Assembly: GCF_016107325.1 (NCBI RefSeq) | Contig: NZ_RCVT01000003.1 | Location: 124,001 to 188,000 of the forward strand | Direction of reading: 5' to 3' | DNA: 64,000 nt | Source: Sphingomonas sp. MA1305 | Lineage (GTDB): Bacteria > Pseudomonadota > Alphaproteobacteria > Sphingomonadales > Sphingomonadaceae | Part shown: positions 7,294-16,659 of the stretch, one piece after another | Numbering within the stretch: position 1 is the stretch's first letter | How the letters are laid out: every line of letters begins with the position of its first letter | Position numbers and translations under genes: made by a program | The notes under the pieces: model-generated | What the model was told of the DNA's origin: nothing | The model's database searches: none | What the model saw: the letters and a program-made list of their open reading frames with translations, nothing else

Positions 7294-10293
7294 TCAAAAC
7301 TTGTAGCGCGCGCCGAGGAAGAATTGCCGCCCGGTCTGGCTATAGACCTGCTGATCGCGCAGATTCTCGCCGTCCCAGTAGCTGGTCGGCTGGTTGGTGA
7401 GGTTGATCGCGTCGAACGACAGCGTCACCCTCGGGGTCAGCTTGTACGAGGCGGAGGCATCGACGTTCGTATTGGAATAGGAGCCGGTGTAATCGGCCAG
7501 ACCCGAACGCAACGGCACCTGGCGCAGATACTGGTCGCGATAGGCGAGGGAGACGCGCGCCGACAGCTTGTTGTCCTCGTAATAGAGGGTCGCATTGGCG
7601 GCGTTCGGCGAAACGTTGGTCAGCGGCGCGACCAGCGTGGCACCGTTCGCGTTGGTAGTCAGAACATAAGTGATGTTCGACTTGATGTGCGTATAATTCA
7701 GGATCGTGCCGAAGTGCCGCAGGAAGCTCGGCAGGAAGGTGAAGGGCTGCTGATATTGCAGCTCGACGCCGTCGATCTTGCCGCCATTGGTGTTCTGGTA
7801 GGAGGTGACGGTGGTCGTCGTGTTCGGATCCTGCGCCGCGGTGAGCAGCCCCAGCGGCAGGCCGGCCGCGGCATAGGTGGTCGTGGTGCTGAGCTGCTGA
7901 ACGAAGCTGCCCACCGCCTTGTGGAAGAAGCCGGCCGAGAGGACGGCGCCGGGCTGGAAATACCATTCGACGCTCGCGTCGATGTTGGTCGCCCGATACG
8001 GATCGAGATAAGGGTTGCCGACCGTCGCCGTGAACGGCGGATTGGCCGTGCCGACCGAGCCGCCGGGGGTCAGGAAGCCGAGCGAGGGACGCGACATCAC
8101 CCGCGCGGTCGCGCCACGCACCGTCAGCTTCGAAGTGAGGTCCAGCGCGACGTTCAACGCGGGCAGGATGTCGTCGTAATCCCGCGTCACCTGCACGGGC
8201 ACGCCGATGCCGACGAAGCCGCTCGAGAATTGATGGGTATGGGCATAGCGCACGCCGGCGTCGCCGCGCAGGGTCATGCCGTTGCTGAGCGGTAGCTTCC
8301 AATCGAGTTGCAGATAGGGGCTGACGTCCTGTTCGCGGACGCTGCGATTGTCGCCCTGCGATCCGGTGCCGATGCTGCCGATCCGGAAGTCGCCATATTG
8401 GTTGACGCAATAACAGTCGACGTTGAACGCCGACATGATCTTGTCGATGTTCGGGACGATGAAGCTGTTGGTGGCGCCTTGCGGCAGGCCGATCGTGTCG
8501 ATGGTGATCGGCGCCGAGCTGACGTCGCTGATCGTGAGGCCTGCCGAGGACAGCGACGGAATCGCCGTTGTCGACGCGATTCGCTGCTGACGGCGCGAGA
8601 TGAAGTCGAAGCGCTTGTACGACACACCGGCCTTGGCCGTGAACTCGTCCGAAAGGTCGTATTTGAAGTCGGCTTTGACGTTGCGCAGCCGGTTGATCAC
8701 GCGCGACGTGAATTCGCGAATGTTGTCGTAGCCGTTCTGGAACTGCCAATTGTTCGGATTGGTGGCGTCGAAGCCGTAGTTGAGGATCGGCCGCGTCTTG
8801 TCGCCGCGCGCATCGTAGACGAAGCCGTCGCTGTCGAAGCGGCTGAACGTCACCAGTCGCGAATAGGGATTGTCGAAGACAGAATCCGACTGGCCGTACA
8901 TCACGTTCAGCTTACCGCGATCGCCGACCTTCTGCTCGATTTGGATGTCCCCTTCATAGAAGCTGGTGGTCGAGATGTCGTGGCTGTTGGTGACACTGAA
9001 ATCGACGTCGTCGAAGACGCCGTAGACCAGCTCGCCGTTCTCCACCGCGGCGTCGCGGATCTTCATGTTCGGCCGCCCGGCGAGCTGCAGCGCGGTGAGC
9101 CCGCCCGCCGCCGAGGCGGTGCTGCGGTTGAAGCTGATCGGATTGGTGGCGAGGTCGAACCGATCCTGCTTGAGGCGTGCGAAGGCGAGGTCGACGGTAA
9201 TCAGCGAGTCATCCGTCAGCTTCGCCTGAAAGGTCGTCGTGGCGCCGATCCGCTGTTGGTCGTCGGTGAAGCGACCGTAGCCCGGTAGCTTTGGCACGAA
9301 GACGTTGGGCTGGTTGACGGTGTTGTAGGCCGATGGCGTCGAGCCGGGGAACTGCCCGGGCGCGGCAATGCAGGCGGGCGCATGAGGCGTGGTGCCGACC
9401 AGCGGATTGACCGGCGTGACCGGGCTGGCCGGATTGATCGGGCAGAAGCCGCCGTTGACGTCGCTGAAGTCGGCCAGCGCCGTGTTCGAATAGGCGTCCT
9501 CCTGCACCTTGTGCCGGTTGTAGGCGGCGGAGATCAGGATGCCGAATCGGTCGTCGTCGAAGGTCTTGCTGATCAGCCCGACCAGCCGCGGCTGTGTATT
9601 CTTGTTGATGTCGTAATAGGCCGCCTGCGCCCCGACCGCGCCATGGAAGCCGGGATTGTCGAGCGGCCGCGCGGTCTGAAGATCGACCGTCGCGCCCAGC
9701 GATCCTTCGTCGACCTCGGCCGACTGCGTCTTGCGCACGACGATCGAGTTGAATAGTTCGGACGCGAAGATGCTGTAGTCGAAGGAACGGCCGCGATTGA
9801 CGCCCGATCCGAGCGTCGAACCGGTGGTGGCGGCGATCGCTTCCAAGCCGTTGAACCGCGTCCGGCTGAAATCGCCGCTGAGGCCGCGGACGGTGATCTG
9901 CCGGCCTTCGCCCGCATCCCGTTCGATCGAGATGCCGGGGATACGCTGCAACGAGTCGGCAAGGTTCGCATCGGGGAAGTCTGCGATGTCCTGGGCGTTG
10001 ATCGCGTCGACGACGCCGGTCGATTGCTTCTTGATGCTGAGGGCGGAGGCGAGGCTCTGCCGGAAGCCGGTCACCACGATGTCCGGGCCCTGATCACCGG
10101 CAGGGGCGGTTGCGGCGGTCGTTGCGGCGTCCTGGGCCGGCGTACCCTGCGGCTGTGGCTGCGCGTCGGTAGCAGTGGCTGGCGGCGTGGCTGACTGCTG
10201 CGCCAGTGCGGGCTGGGCAAGGCCGGCGATCAGCATCGCTGCGAGGGAGGTGGAACGAAGTGCGATACAGCCGAAGCGCGACCGGGGCGTCAT
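7294..10293 (-). CDS. TonB-dependent receptor, likely for a plant-glycan oligosaccharide
   Basis: Outer-membrane 22-strand barrel with plug, 999 aa. The start at 10293 (MTPRSRFGCI) is chosen because AGGAGAGG lies just upstream; the frame is open a few codons further. A signal peptide ends at LAQPALAQQ. The TonB box region DIVVTGFRQSLASALSIKKQ, the plug with DIADFPDANLADSLQRIPGISIERD and VRGLSGDFSRTRFNG, and a C-terminal aromatic FFLGARYKF are typical of the large sphingomonad and xanthomonad receptors for carbohydrates (TIGR01782 type). It is divergent from the PL26-like lyase gene across a 240-base gap, which suggests uptake of products of that enzyme. The ligand is inferred, not shown. Confidence 0.92.
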   Translation of the reverse strand: MTPRSRFGCIALRSTSLAAMLIAGLAQPALAQQSATPPATATDAQPQPQGTPAQDAATTAATAPAGDQGPDIVVTGFRQSLASALSIKKQSTGVVDAINAQDIADFPDANLADSLQRIPGISIERDAGEGRQITVRGLSGDFSRTRFNGLEAIAATTGSTLGSGVNRGRSFDYSIFASELFNSIVVRKTQSAEVDEGSLGATVDLQTARPLDNPGFHGAVGAQAAYYDINKNTQPRLVGLISKTFDDDRFGILISAAYNRHKVQEDAYSNTALADFSDVNGGFCPINPASPVTPVNPLVGTTPHAPACIAAPGQFPGSTPSAYNTVNQPNVFVPKLPGYGRFTDDQQRIGATTTFQAKLTDDSLITVDLAFARLKQDRFDLATNPISFNRSTASAAGGLTALQLAGRPNMKIRDAAVENGELVYGVFDDVDFSVTNSHDISTTSFYEGDIQIEQKVGDRGKLNVMYGQSDSVFDNPYSRLVTFSRFDSDGFVYDARGDKTRPILNYGFDATNPNNWQFQNGYDNIREFTSRVINRLRNVKADFKYDLSDEFTAKAGVSYKRFDFISRRQQRIASTTAIPSLSSAGLTISDVSSAPITIDTIGLPQGATNSFIVPNIDKIMSAFNVDCYCVNQYGDFRIGSIGTGSQGDNRSVREQDVSPYLQLDWKLPLSNGMTLRGDAGVRYAHTHQFSSGFVGIGVPVQVTRDYDDILPALNVALDLTSKLTVRGATARVMSRPSLGFLTPGGSVGTANPPFTATVGNPYLDPYRATNIDASVEWYFQPGAVLSAGFFHKAVGSFVQQLSTTTTYAAAGLPLGLLTAAQDPNTTTTVTSYQNTNGGKIDGVELQYQQPFTFLPSFLRHFGTILNYTHIKSNITYVLTTNANGATLVAPLTNVSPNAANATLYYEDNKLSARVSLAYRDQYLRQVPLRSGLADYTGSYSNTNVDASASYKLTPRVTLSFDAINLTNQPTSYWDGENLRDQQVYSQTGRQFFLGARYKF

Positions 10294-10533
10294 GTAAGCC
10301 TCTCCTGAATACCACATTATGGGAACGCATTCTGTTGAATGATATCAACGCCCATTTTGCGGCTTCGTCAAGCGGAAAGGGCAGCGTTTCTAACGCTCCT
10401 GTGCCTCCAGCCCGGCTTGCCCGCACTGCCAGATAATGAGATAAGGTCTTGCATGACGGAATGGCCGGTCGCCCTTGTCGGTGCCGCCACCTCGGGTTTC
10501 CGTGCCGAGGCGTCGGACGGAGAGGCTGCTGCC

Positions 10534-13269
10534 ATGATCGACGTAGACCGCAGAAATTTTCTCGTCCGGTCGGGCCTAGCTGGCCTGGGGCTGACGATGG
10601 CGCCGACCCGTGCGGATGCGGCAGGCGGGCACGCCGGACCGGCGACCGGCACCGCCGCCCCCTCGGTCGCTCTGAAGTGGCTGGATGACGAGGCGCCTAC
10701 CTTGCCGACGGGCGTCGCATGGGGCGTACCGTGGCCGCGAGGCGCGGTTCCGCGCACCGCGGCGATCGAGGTCAGGAACGCGGCGGGGGGGGCCCTTCCG
10801 GCGCAGGTGTGGCCTTTGGCATTCTGGCCTGACGGCTCGGTCAAATGGACCGGGCTGGCGATCGCCGCCGATGCACAATCAACCGGTCTGACGGTTGGGA
10901 TCGGGCGCGGCAGCAAGGTCCCGCCCCGTGTGCGGGTCGCGGTCGCGGAGCGCGCGGATTCGGTCACCATCCACACCGGGCCCTTGACCGCGGTGCTCGA
11001 TCGGCAGGGCGGCCACTTCATCCGATCGCTGGCGATCGATGGTCGGGAAGTAGCCCGCCAAGGGCGTCTCGTCGCCCTATGCGAGGACCGGTCGCGCTAT
11101 GCCTCGGAGGGGCTGTTGCAAGACCTCCATCTCGAGCCGCGCGTGGACCGGGTGACGGTCGAGCAGCGCGGCCCCATCCGGGCGGTCGTCCGCATCGACG
11201 GAATGCACGTCTCTGCAGGGCGGGACTTGCTGCCCTTCACGGTGCGTCTCTACTTCACCGCCGGCCTGTCATCGGTCCGGATGGTACATTCGTTCGTCTT
11301 CGCCGGCGATCAGAAACGTGACTTCGTCAAGGGGCTGGGCATCCGCTTCACCATCCCCTTCCGCGAGGAACTGCAGAACCGGCACATACGATTGGCGACC
11401 GACGGCGATCATCTGTTCGCGGAGCCGGTGCTGCTGTCGCCAGGCTATCGGCCGCAGGCGATCGGCGGTGCGGCGGATCAGGAGCGGGATCAGCTGGCCG
11501 GCGTGCGCATCCCGAACCAGGCGGCGCTTCCCGCGCAGGACCGCGCGAACATACAAAGCACGGCGACCTGGAGCGGGTTCAAGCTGACGCAACTTAACGC
11601 CGACGGGTGGCAACTGTCCAAGCGCACCAACGCCGACAGCGCGTGGTTGCACGTCACCGGCGGCGACCGCGCCGGCGGCCTCGGCTTCCTGGGCGATGTA
11701 TCGGGCGGCCTTGCCGTCGGTATCAAGGACTTCTGGCAGAAATATCCTGCGGCGATTGAGGTCGCCCACGCCGAGTCGGCCGAAGGGGAATTGACGGTTT
11801 GGCTATGGTCTCCCGATGCCTCGCCGATGGACCTGCGGCACTATGACACGATCGGCCACAGCCTTGCGGTCACCTACGAGGATTATGAGCCGGGGCATGC
11901 GGACGCCTATGGTGCCGCGAACACGTCGGAACTGATGCTGTGGGCGACCGGGGACACGCCGGCCCCGGACGCATTGGCGGCGATGAGGCGGATCGCGGCG
12001 GCGCCGCCGCTCCCGATCTGTCCGCCGCAGCATTATCACGACACGCAGACGCTGGGCGTGTGGAGCCTGCCGGGCCAGCCGGTCCCGGGATTGACGCCGG
12101 CCGAGGTGGCGTCCGCCGATGCGCAGCTCGACCGCGCATTCGCCTTCTTCCAAGGGGAGGTGGATCGGCGGCGCTGGTACGGTTTCTGGGACTATGGCGA
12201 TTTCCGCAGGACCTATGATCCGATCCGCCACCAGTGGATGTACGACATCGGCGGTCACGGCTGGAATGCGACCGAGCTGATGCCCAACGTCTGGCTGTGG
12301 TTCGCCTTTTTGCGCAGCGGCCGCGCCGACATCTTCCGCATCGCCGAGGCGATGACCCGCAACACCAACGAGGTGGACGTATATCACGTCGGTCAATTCG
12401 CCGGCCTGGGATCGCGCCACAACGTCAGTCATTGGGGCGATGCCAAGGAGGCCCGCATCAACGAGGCCTTCATCAAGCGGTTCTATTACTATCTGACCAC
12501 GGACGAGCGCACCGGCGACCTGCTGCGCGAGCCGATCGCACAGATCGAGCGCTCGCTCGCCGCCAATCCGCCGCTGCGGGAGGTGGTGCCCCGGCCCGAT
12601 GTGAAGAGCCCCCTTGCCTTTATCCGCTTCGGTCCGGACTGGCTCGCCATGGCCAGCAACTGGTTCACCGAATGGGAACGCACCGGCGATCCACGCTACC
12701 GCGATTGGTGCCTGACCGGCATGCACGACATCGGCGCGGATCCGCAGGGCCTGCTCGACTATGCCGGATACATCTTCGATCCGGTCACCAAGCACCTGAA
12801 GAGCGGGGGCGAGCCCAACCAAAAACCAGGGCAGTTCGTGTTCCTATTTGCCGGCGACCAGATCGTGACCGACCTTGTCGCGTCGATCCCGTGTCGCTCC
12901 TTCGTTGCGGCTTGGGACAAGCTGTGCGTTCAGTTCACCGAGGGGAAGCGCGCCAACTGGTATTTCGAGCCGCGCGTCGATGCGCTCGCAGCGGTGGCTA
13001 CCGGCCGGGTGGACCTCTATCGCCGGGCGATCGATCTCTACCGCGGGCTGCTGCGCTTCGGTTCCACCGATTACTTCCGGGCACAGCCGGTGGCTGTGGA
13101 GGGTCCGACGACGAGTCAGACCGTCTTGGAAAATCCGGGAACGAGTACCTTCACGCCGGCGATCGCCACCCCGGAGGTCGCGCAATGGGCCATCAACCTC
13201 ATCTCGATGCCGCAGATGCTGCGCCGATTTGCCGCAATCGACGGGGCAGGTGCGCGAGCCGGGGGGTAA
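10534..13269 (+). CDS. Tat-exported exo-rhamnogalacturonan lyase-like protein (PL26/YetA type)
   Basis: A 911-aa protein with a twin-arginine signal DRRNFLVRSGLAGLGL close to ATG 10534, preceded by GGAGAGG; the frame extends upstream, but that would bury the Tat motif. The mature N-terminus (ALKWLDDEAPTLPTGVAWGVPWPRG) and the large alpha/alpha-toroid part with WYGFWDYGDFRRTYD, WMYDIGGHGWNATELMPN and HVGQFAGLGSRHNVSHWGD match the family of Penicillium exo-rhamnogalacturonan lyase and Bacillus YetA. Such enzymes cleave the rhamnogalacturonan I backbone from an end. It stands alone in its transcription unit opposite a TonB receptor. Family assignment is from remembered motifs; substrate is inferred. 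Confidence 0.75.
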   Translation: MIDVDRRNFLVRSGLAGLGLTMAPTRADAAGGHAGPATGTAAPSVALKWLDDEAPTLPTGVAWGVPWPRGAVPRTAAIEVRNAAGGALPAQVWPLAFWPDGSVKWTGLAIAADAQSTGLTVGIGRGSKVPPRVRVAVAERADSVTIHTGPLTAVLDRQGGHFIRSLAIDGREVARQGRLVALCEDRSRYASEGLLQDLHLEPRVDRVTVEQRGPIRAVVRIDGMHVSAGRDLLPFTVRLYFTAGLSSVRMVHSFVFAGDQKRDFVKGLGIRFTIPFREELQNRHIRLATDGDHLFAEPVLLSPGYRPQAIGGAADQERDQLAGVRIPNQAALPAQDRANIQSTATWSGFKLTQLNADGWQLSKRTNADSAWLHVTGGDRAGGLGFLGDVSGGLAVGIKDFWQKYPAAIEVAHAESAEGELTVWLWSPDASPMDLRHYDTIGHSLAVTYEDYEPGHADAYGAANTSELMLWATGDTPAPDALAAMRRIAAAPPLPICPPQHYHDTQTLGVWSLPGQPVPGLTPAEVASADAQLDRAFAFFQGEVDRRRWYGFWDYGDFRRTYDPIRHQWMYDIGGHGWNATELMPNVWLWFAFLRSGRADIFRIAEAMTRNTNEVDVYHVGQFAGLGSRHNVSHWGDAKEARINEAFIKRFYYYLTTDERTGDLLREPIAQIERSLAANPPLREVVPRPDVKSPLAFIRFGPDWLAMASNWFTEWERTGDPRYRDWCLTGMHDIGADPQGLLDYAGYIFDPVTKHLKSGGEPNQKPGQFVFLFAGDQIVTDLVASIPCRSFVAAWDKLCVQFTEGKRANWYFEPRVDALAAVATGRVDLYRRAIDLYRGLLRFGSTDYFRAQPVAVEGPTTSQTVLENPGTSTFTPAIATPEVAQWAINLISMPQMLRRFAAIDGAGARAGG

Positions 13270-13336
13270 CGCAACGACCGGCACATGGCGGCATGGACCC
13301 GCGCATGAGGAACGATCAAGAAGCGATGCCGCTGTC

Positions 13337-13411
13337 GAACCCATGCACCGGATGCGAAGCGGGGTAGGGTGGGGCCATACGCCTGGTCCCGCGAGCCTGC
13401 CTCATCGCCGG
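13337..13411 (+). repeat. Decayed relic of the IS6-type left end
   Basis: The stretch reads CATGCACCGGATGCGAAGCG, then a G-rich run, then a sequence close to the first codons of the IS6 transposase (GCGAGCCTGCCTC here against GCAAGCCTGCCTC at 6491). Similarity to 6433-6510 is clear over about 70 bases and then disappears. No transposase frame remains. It sits between the ends of the convergent PL26-like and CzcA-type genes. Confidence 0.5.
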
Positions 13412-13482
13412 CGCTTATCGGAGCTTTCCCCCTTGCCGTTCCGTCAGGGCGGCTTGCGTGCCGATCCTCGGGCAAGGAAGCA

Positions 13483-16400
13483 CTAATCCGCAGCGCCCGC
13501 GCCGCCGCCACCGCGCGCCGGAACCGCCAGCCAGCGGTAGAGGCTGGGTAGCAGCAGCAGCGTCAGGATCGTCGAGGTGACGATGCCGCCGATCACGACG
13601 GTGGCGAGCGGTCGCTGGACTTCGGCGCCGGCGCCGCTGGCGATCGCCATCGGGACGAACCCGATCGAAGCGACGAGCGCCGTCGACAGCACGGGGCGCA
13701 AGCGATCGCGGGCGCCCTGGCGGACCGCCTCGTCGCTCGACAGCGGATCGCCGCCTTCCCGGCCGTCGCGCAGCGCGTTGATGTGGTCGATGAGCACCAA
13801 TCCATTGAGCATGGCGATGCCCGACAGCGCGATGAAGCCGATCGCCGCGGTGATCGAGAAGGGCATGCCCCGCAGCCACAGCGCCAGCACCCCGCCGGTG
13901 ACCGCGAAGGGGATGCCGGTATAGACGATCGCCGCTTCCTTGACGCTGCCGAGCGCGGCGTAGACGAGCAGGAAGATCAGCAGCAGCGCGGCGGGCACGA
14001 CGATCGCCAACCGCTTCTGCGCTGCTTCGAGCTGATGGTATTGGCCGCCGAATTCGATGCGATAGCCGGGCGGCAGCTTGACGCCCTGCGTCACCGCTGC
14101 GCGCGCCTTGGTGACATAGCCGGCAAGATCGCTGGTGCTGAGGTTGACCATCAATGCCGCGCGCCGCTTGCCGCCGTCGTGGAGGATCGGTTCCACCGCA
14201 TGGACCCGGTGCAGACGGGCGACGCGCGACAGCGGGACCATGCCATAGTCGCCGACGCGGAGCGGCAGCGCGAGGATCGCGGCGGGATCGGCGCGCAACG
14301 CCTCGGGCATGCGAACGACGATCATGTGGCGCGCCTCGCCTTCCGGAATGAAGCCGACCTCTGCCCCGGCGACGCCGTCGGCGATCGCCCTGTTGACCTC
14401 CGCGGTGCCGAGGCCGAGGCGGAGCATCGCATCATGGCCGAGTTCCACGACCAGGTTTTCGGGGCGTCCCGCGGTTTCGAATTCGACGCCTTCGGTGCCG
14501 GGCTGTTTCTCGAGGATCGCCTTGGCCTGTTTCGCCGCCCGTTCGAGGACGTCGTAATCCTCTCCGAAGATCTTCACCGACACATCGGCGCGGACACCCT
14601 CCAGCATCTCGTTGAAGCGCATTTCGATCGGCTGGGCAAATTCGAACGTTTGGCCGCGATAGACCTGCCGCCCGATCTTTTCGATCCCGGCGATGAGATC
14701 CTGCTTGGTCCTGGGTTTGCCGTCGCCTTGTGGCCAATCCTTTTCGGGGGCGTAGAAGATGTAGAGATCGTTCTCGTTGGGCGGCATCGGGTCGGTCGCG
14801 ACCTCGCTGGTACCGATGCGCGAGAAGGTGTGGGTGATCTGCGGATAGGCGCGGCGGATCGCGCGTTCGGTCGCCTCCTCAATCGCGAGGCTGCGGTCGA
14901 GCGACATGCCGACCGGGCGATAGACCATGGCGGTGATCGCGCCTTCGTCGAGCTGTGGCGTGAATTGCGAACCCAGCGAGCGGAAGACGAGATAGGTCAG
15001 GCCGAGCAGGACCACGGCGCCGAGCGTCAACCACGCCGGGTGCGCGATGGCGCGCTCCAGGATCGGCGCATAACCGCGTTCGGCGTAGCCGATCAGTCCG
15101 GTGTCGCGGTCGTCGCCGTCCTTGGTATCCGGCGCCCGCAGCAGCCACGCCGACAAGGCCGGCACGATCGTGAAGGTCCAGATCAGGCCGGCGCCGATCG
15201 CCAGCATCACCGCCTGCGCCATCGGCTGGAACAGCTTGCCCTCGACGCCGCCGAGGCTAAGGACGGGCACGTAGACGAGCGCGATGATCGCGATGCCGAA
15301 CAGCGTCGGACGCGCGACCATGCGGGCCGCTTGGGCGACCGTTTCGCGCCGTTCCTCGGCATCGAGCGGCTCACCCTTGTCGCGCCGGCGCTGGGCGAGC
15401 AGGCGGAGGCTGTTTTCGACGACGACGATCGATCCGTCGACGATCAGGCCGAAGTCGAGCGCACCGAGGCTCATCAGATTACCCGACAGGCCAATCGCGT
15501 TCATGCCGGTGACGGTGACGAGGAAGGCGAGCGGGATGACGATCGCGACGATCAGCGCGGCGCGCCAATTCCCCATCACCAGCAGCAGCACGATCGCGAC
15601 GAGCAGCGCGCCGACGCCGAGGTTGTGCTCGACCGTCGCGATCGTCCGGTCGACCAGGTCGGACCGGCTGTATTGGGGGTGGATGACCATGCCCTTGGGC
15701 AGCGCCGCCTGGATGTCGGGCAGGGCCTGTTCGGCGCGCAACGCGACCTCGCGGCTGTTCTGGCCGACCAGCATCATCACCGTGCCAAGCACCGTCTCGC
15801 GCCCGTTCTGCGTCGCCGCGCCCTGCCGCGGCGCCGAGCCGATCACGACGTCGGCGAGATCGCGGACCTGCAGCGGCAGTACGCCGGCGGCGAACTTGAC
15901 CGGGATGTTGCCGATCTGGGTCGCGTTCATCACGCGCGCGTCGGTGCGTACCGTCAACCGCTCGGGTCCCTGCGCGATGATGCCGCCGCCGGCATTCTCG
16001 ACATTGTCGCCCACCGCCTTCGCCAGTTCGGCGGCGGTGACGCCGTGCAGCGTCAGGCGGACGGGATCGGGCTGGACGACGAACTGCTGTTCGATCCCCC
16101 CGTTCGAATTGACGTCGGCGACCCCGGTAACCGCGCGGAGCATCGGCCGCACCGTGTATTCCTGCGCCTCGTACAGCTCCATCAGCTGGCGTTGCGCGTC
16201 GAGTCCGGGCGGCGGGGTGCGCCATTCGAGCGTGTAGTAATAGATTTCGCCCAGCCCGGTGGTGATCGGCGCAAGCTGTGGCGAGGCGCCGGCGGGCAGC
16301 TGGTCGCGCACCGCCGCCAGCCGTTCGGTAACCAGCTGGCGCGCACGCAGCTGATCGGTGCCGTCCTTGTACAGCAGCGTCACCTGGCTGAGCCCGGTCT

Positions 16401-16659
16401 TGGTCAGCGAACGCGTCTCGTCGAGGCCGGGCTGACCCGCCATCGCGCGCTCGATCGGTAGCGTCGCCAGTCGCTCGATCTCTTCGGGCGCGAGCGCGGG
16501 GACCGTGGTGTTGATCTGGACCTGGACGCCGGTGATGTCTGGAATCGCGTCGATCTTCAGCGTTGCGAACGCCCAGAGGCCGACCGCCGCGGCCAGCGCG
16601 GTGATAAGCGCGACGACGAGCCGATGCCGCGTGACGCCGTCGAGCAGCCGCGCGATCAT
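13483..16659 (-). CDS. CzcA/CusA-type heavy-metal efflux RND pump
   Basis: Inner-membrane proton-driven pump of the HME-RND class, 1058 aa (normal length). It has 12 membrane helices in two halves, each followed by a large periplasmic loop. The fourth helix shows SLGALDFGLIVDGSIVVVEN, with the acidic residues of the proton relay that mark metal rather than drug RND pumps. The N-terminus IDAIPDITGVQVQINTTVPA is typical of CzcA/CusA. It overlaps the upstream TolC-type gene by 4 bases (ATGA). The usual membrane-fusion gene (czcB/cusB) is missing from the pair. Metal specificity (Co/Zn/Cd versus Cu/Ag) cannot be decided from sequence alone; the divergent two-component system is the likely regulator. 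Confidence 0.93.
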   Translation of the reverse strand: MIARLLDGVTRHRLVVALITALAAAVGLWAFATLKIDAIPDITGVQVQINTTVPALAPEEIERLATLPIERAMAGQPGLDETRSLTKTGLSQVTLLYKDGTDQLRARQLVTERLAAVRDQLPAGASPQLAPITTGLGEIYYYTLEWRTPPPGLDAQRQLMELYEAQEYTVRPMLRAVTGVADVNSNGGIEQQFVVQPDPVRLTLHGVTAAELAKAVGDNVENAGGGIIAQGPERLTVRTDARVMNATQIGNIPVKFAAGVLPLQVRDLADVVIGSAPRQGAATQNGRETVLGTVMMLVGQNSREVALRAEQALPDIQAALPKGMVIHPQYSRSDLVDRTIATVEHNLGVGALLVAIVLLLVMGNWRAALIVAIVIPLAFLVTVTGMNAIGLSGNLMSLGALDFGLIVDGSIVVVENSLRLLAQRRRDKGEPLDAEERRETVAQAARMVARPTLFGIAIIALVYVPVLSLGGVEGKLFQPMAQAVMLAIGAGLIWTFTIVPALSAWLLRAPDTKDGDDRDTGLIGYAERGYAPILERAIAHPAWLTLGAVVLLGLTYLVFRSLGSQFTPQLDEGAITAMVYRPVGMSLDRSLAIEEATERAIRRAYPQITHTFSRIGTSEVATDPMPPNENDLYIFYAPEKDWPQGDGKPRTKQDLIAGIEKIGRQVYRGQTFEFAQPIEMRFNEMLEGVRADVSVKIFGEDYDVLERAAKQAKAILEKQPGTEGVEFETAGRPENLVVELGHDAMLRLGLGTAEVNRAIADGVAGAEVGFIPEGEARHMIVVRMPEALRADPAAILALPLRVGDYGMVPLSRVARLHRVHAVEPILHDGGKRRAALMVNLSTSDLAGYVTKARAAVTQGVKLPPGYRIEFGGQYHQLEAAQKRLAIVVPAALLLIFLLVYAALGSVKEAAIVYTGIPFAVTGGVLALWLRGMPFSITAAIGFIALSGIAMLNGLVLIDHINALRDGREGGDPLSSDEAVRQGARDRLRPVLSTALVASIGFVPMAIASGAGAEVQRPLATVVIGGIVTSTILTLLLLPSLYRWLAVPARGGGGAGAAD

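Noticed and set aside
10294..10533. A LacI-type operator between TonB receptor and PL26-like gene (GGGAACG...CATTCTG)
   Set aside because: The symmetry is too poor to support a site; no ATTGG-N5-CCA motif occurs here either.
13783..16461. An 892-codon open frame on the plus strand opposite the CzcA-type gene
   Set aside because: It mirrors the codon structure of the real gene; its translation is Arg/Asp/His-rich low-complexity sequence without motifs, signal or ribosome-binding site.
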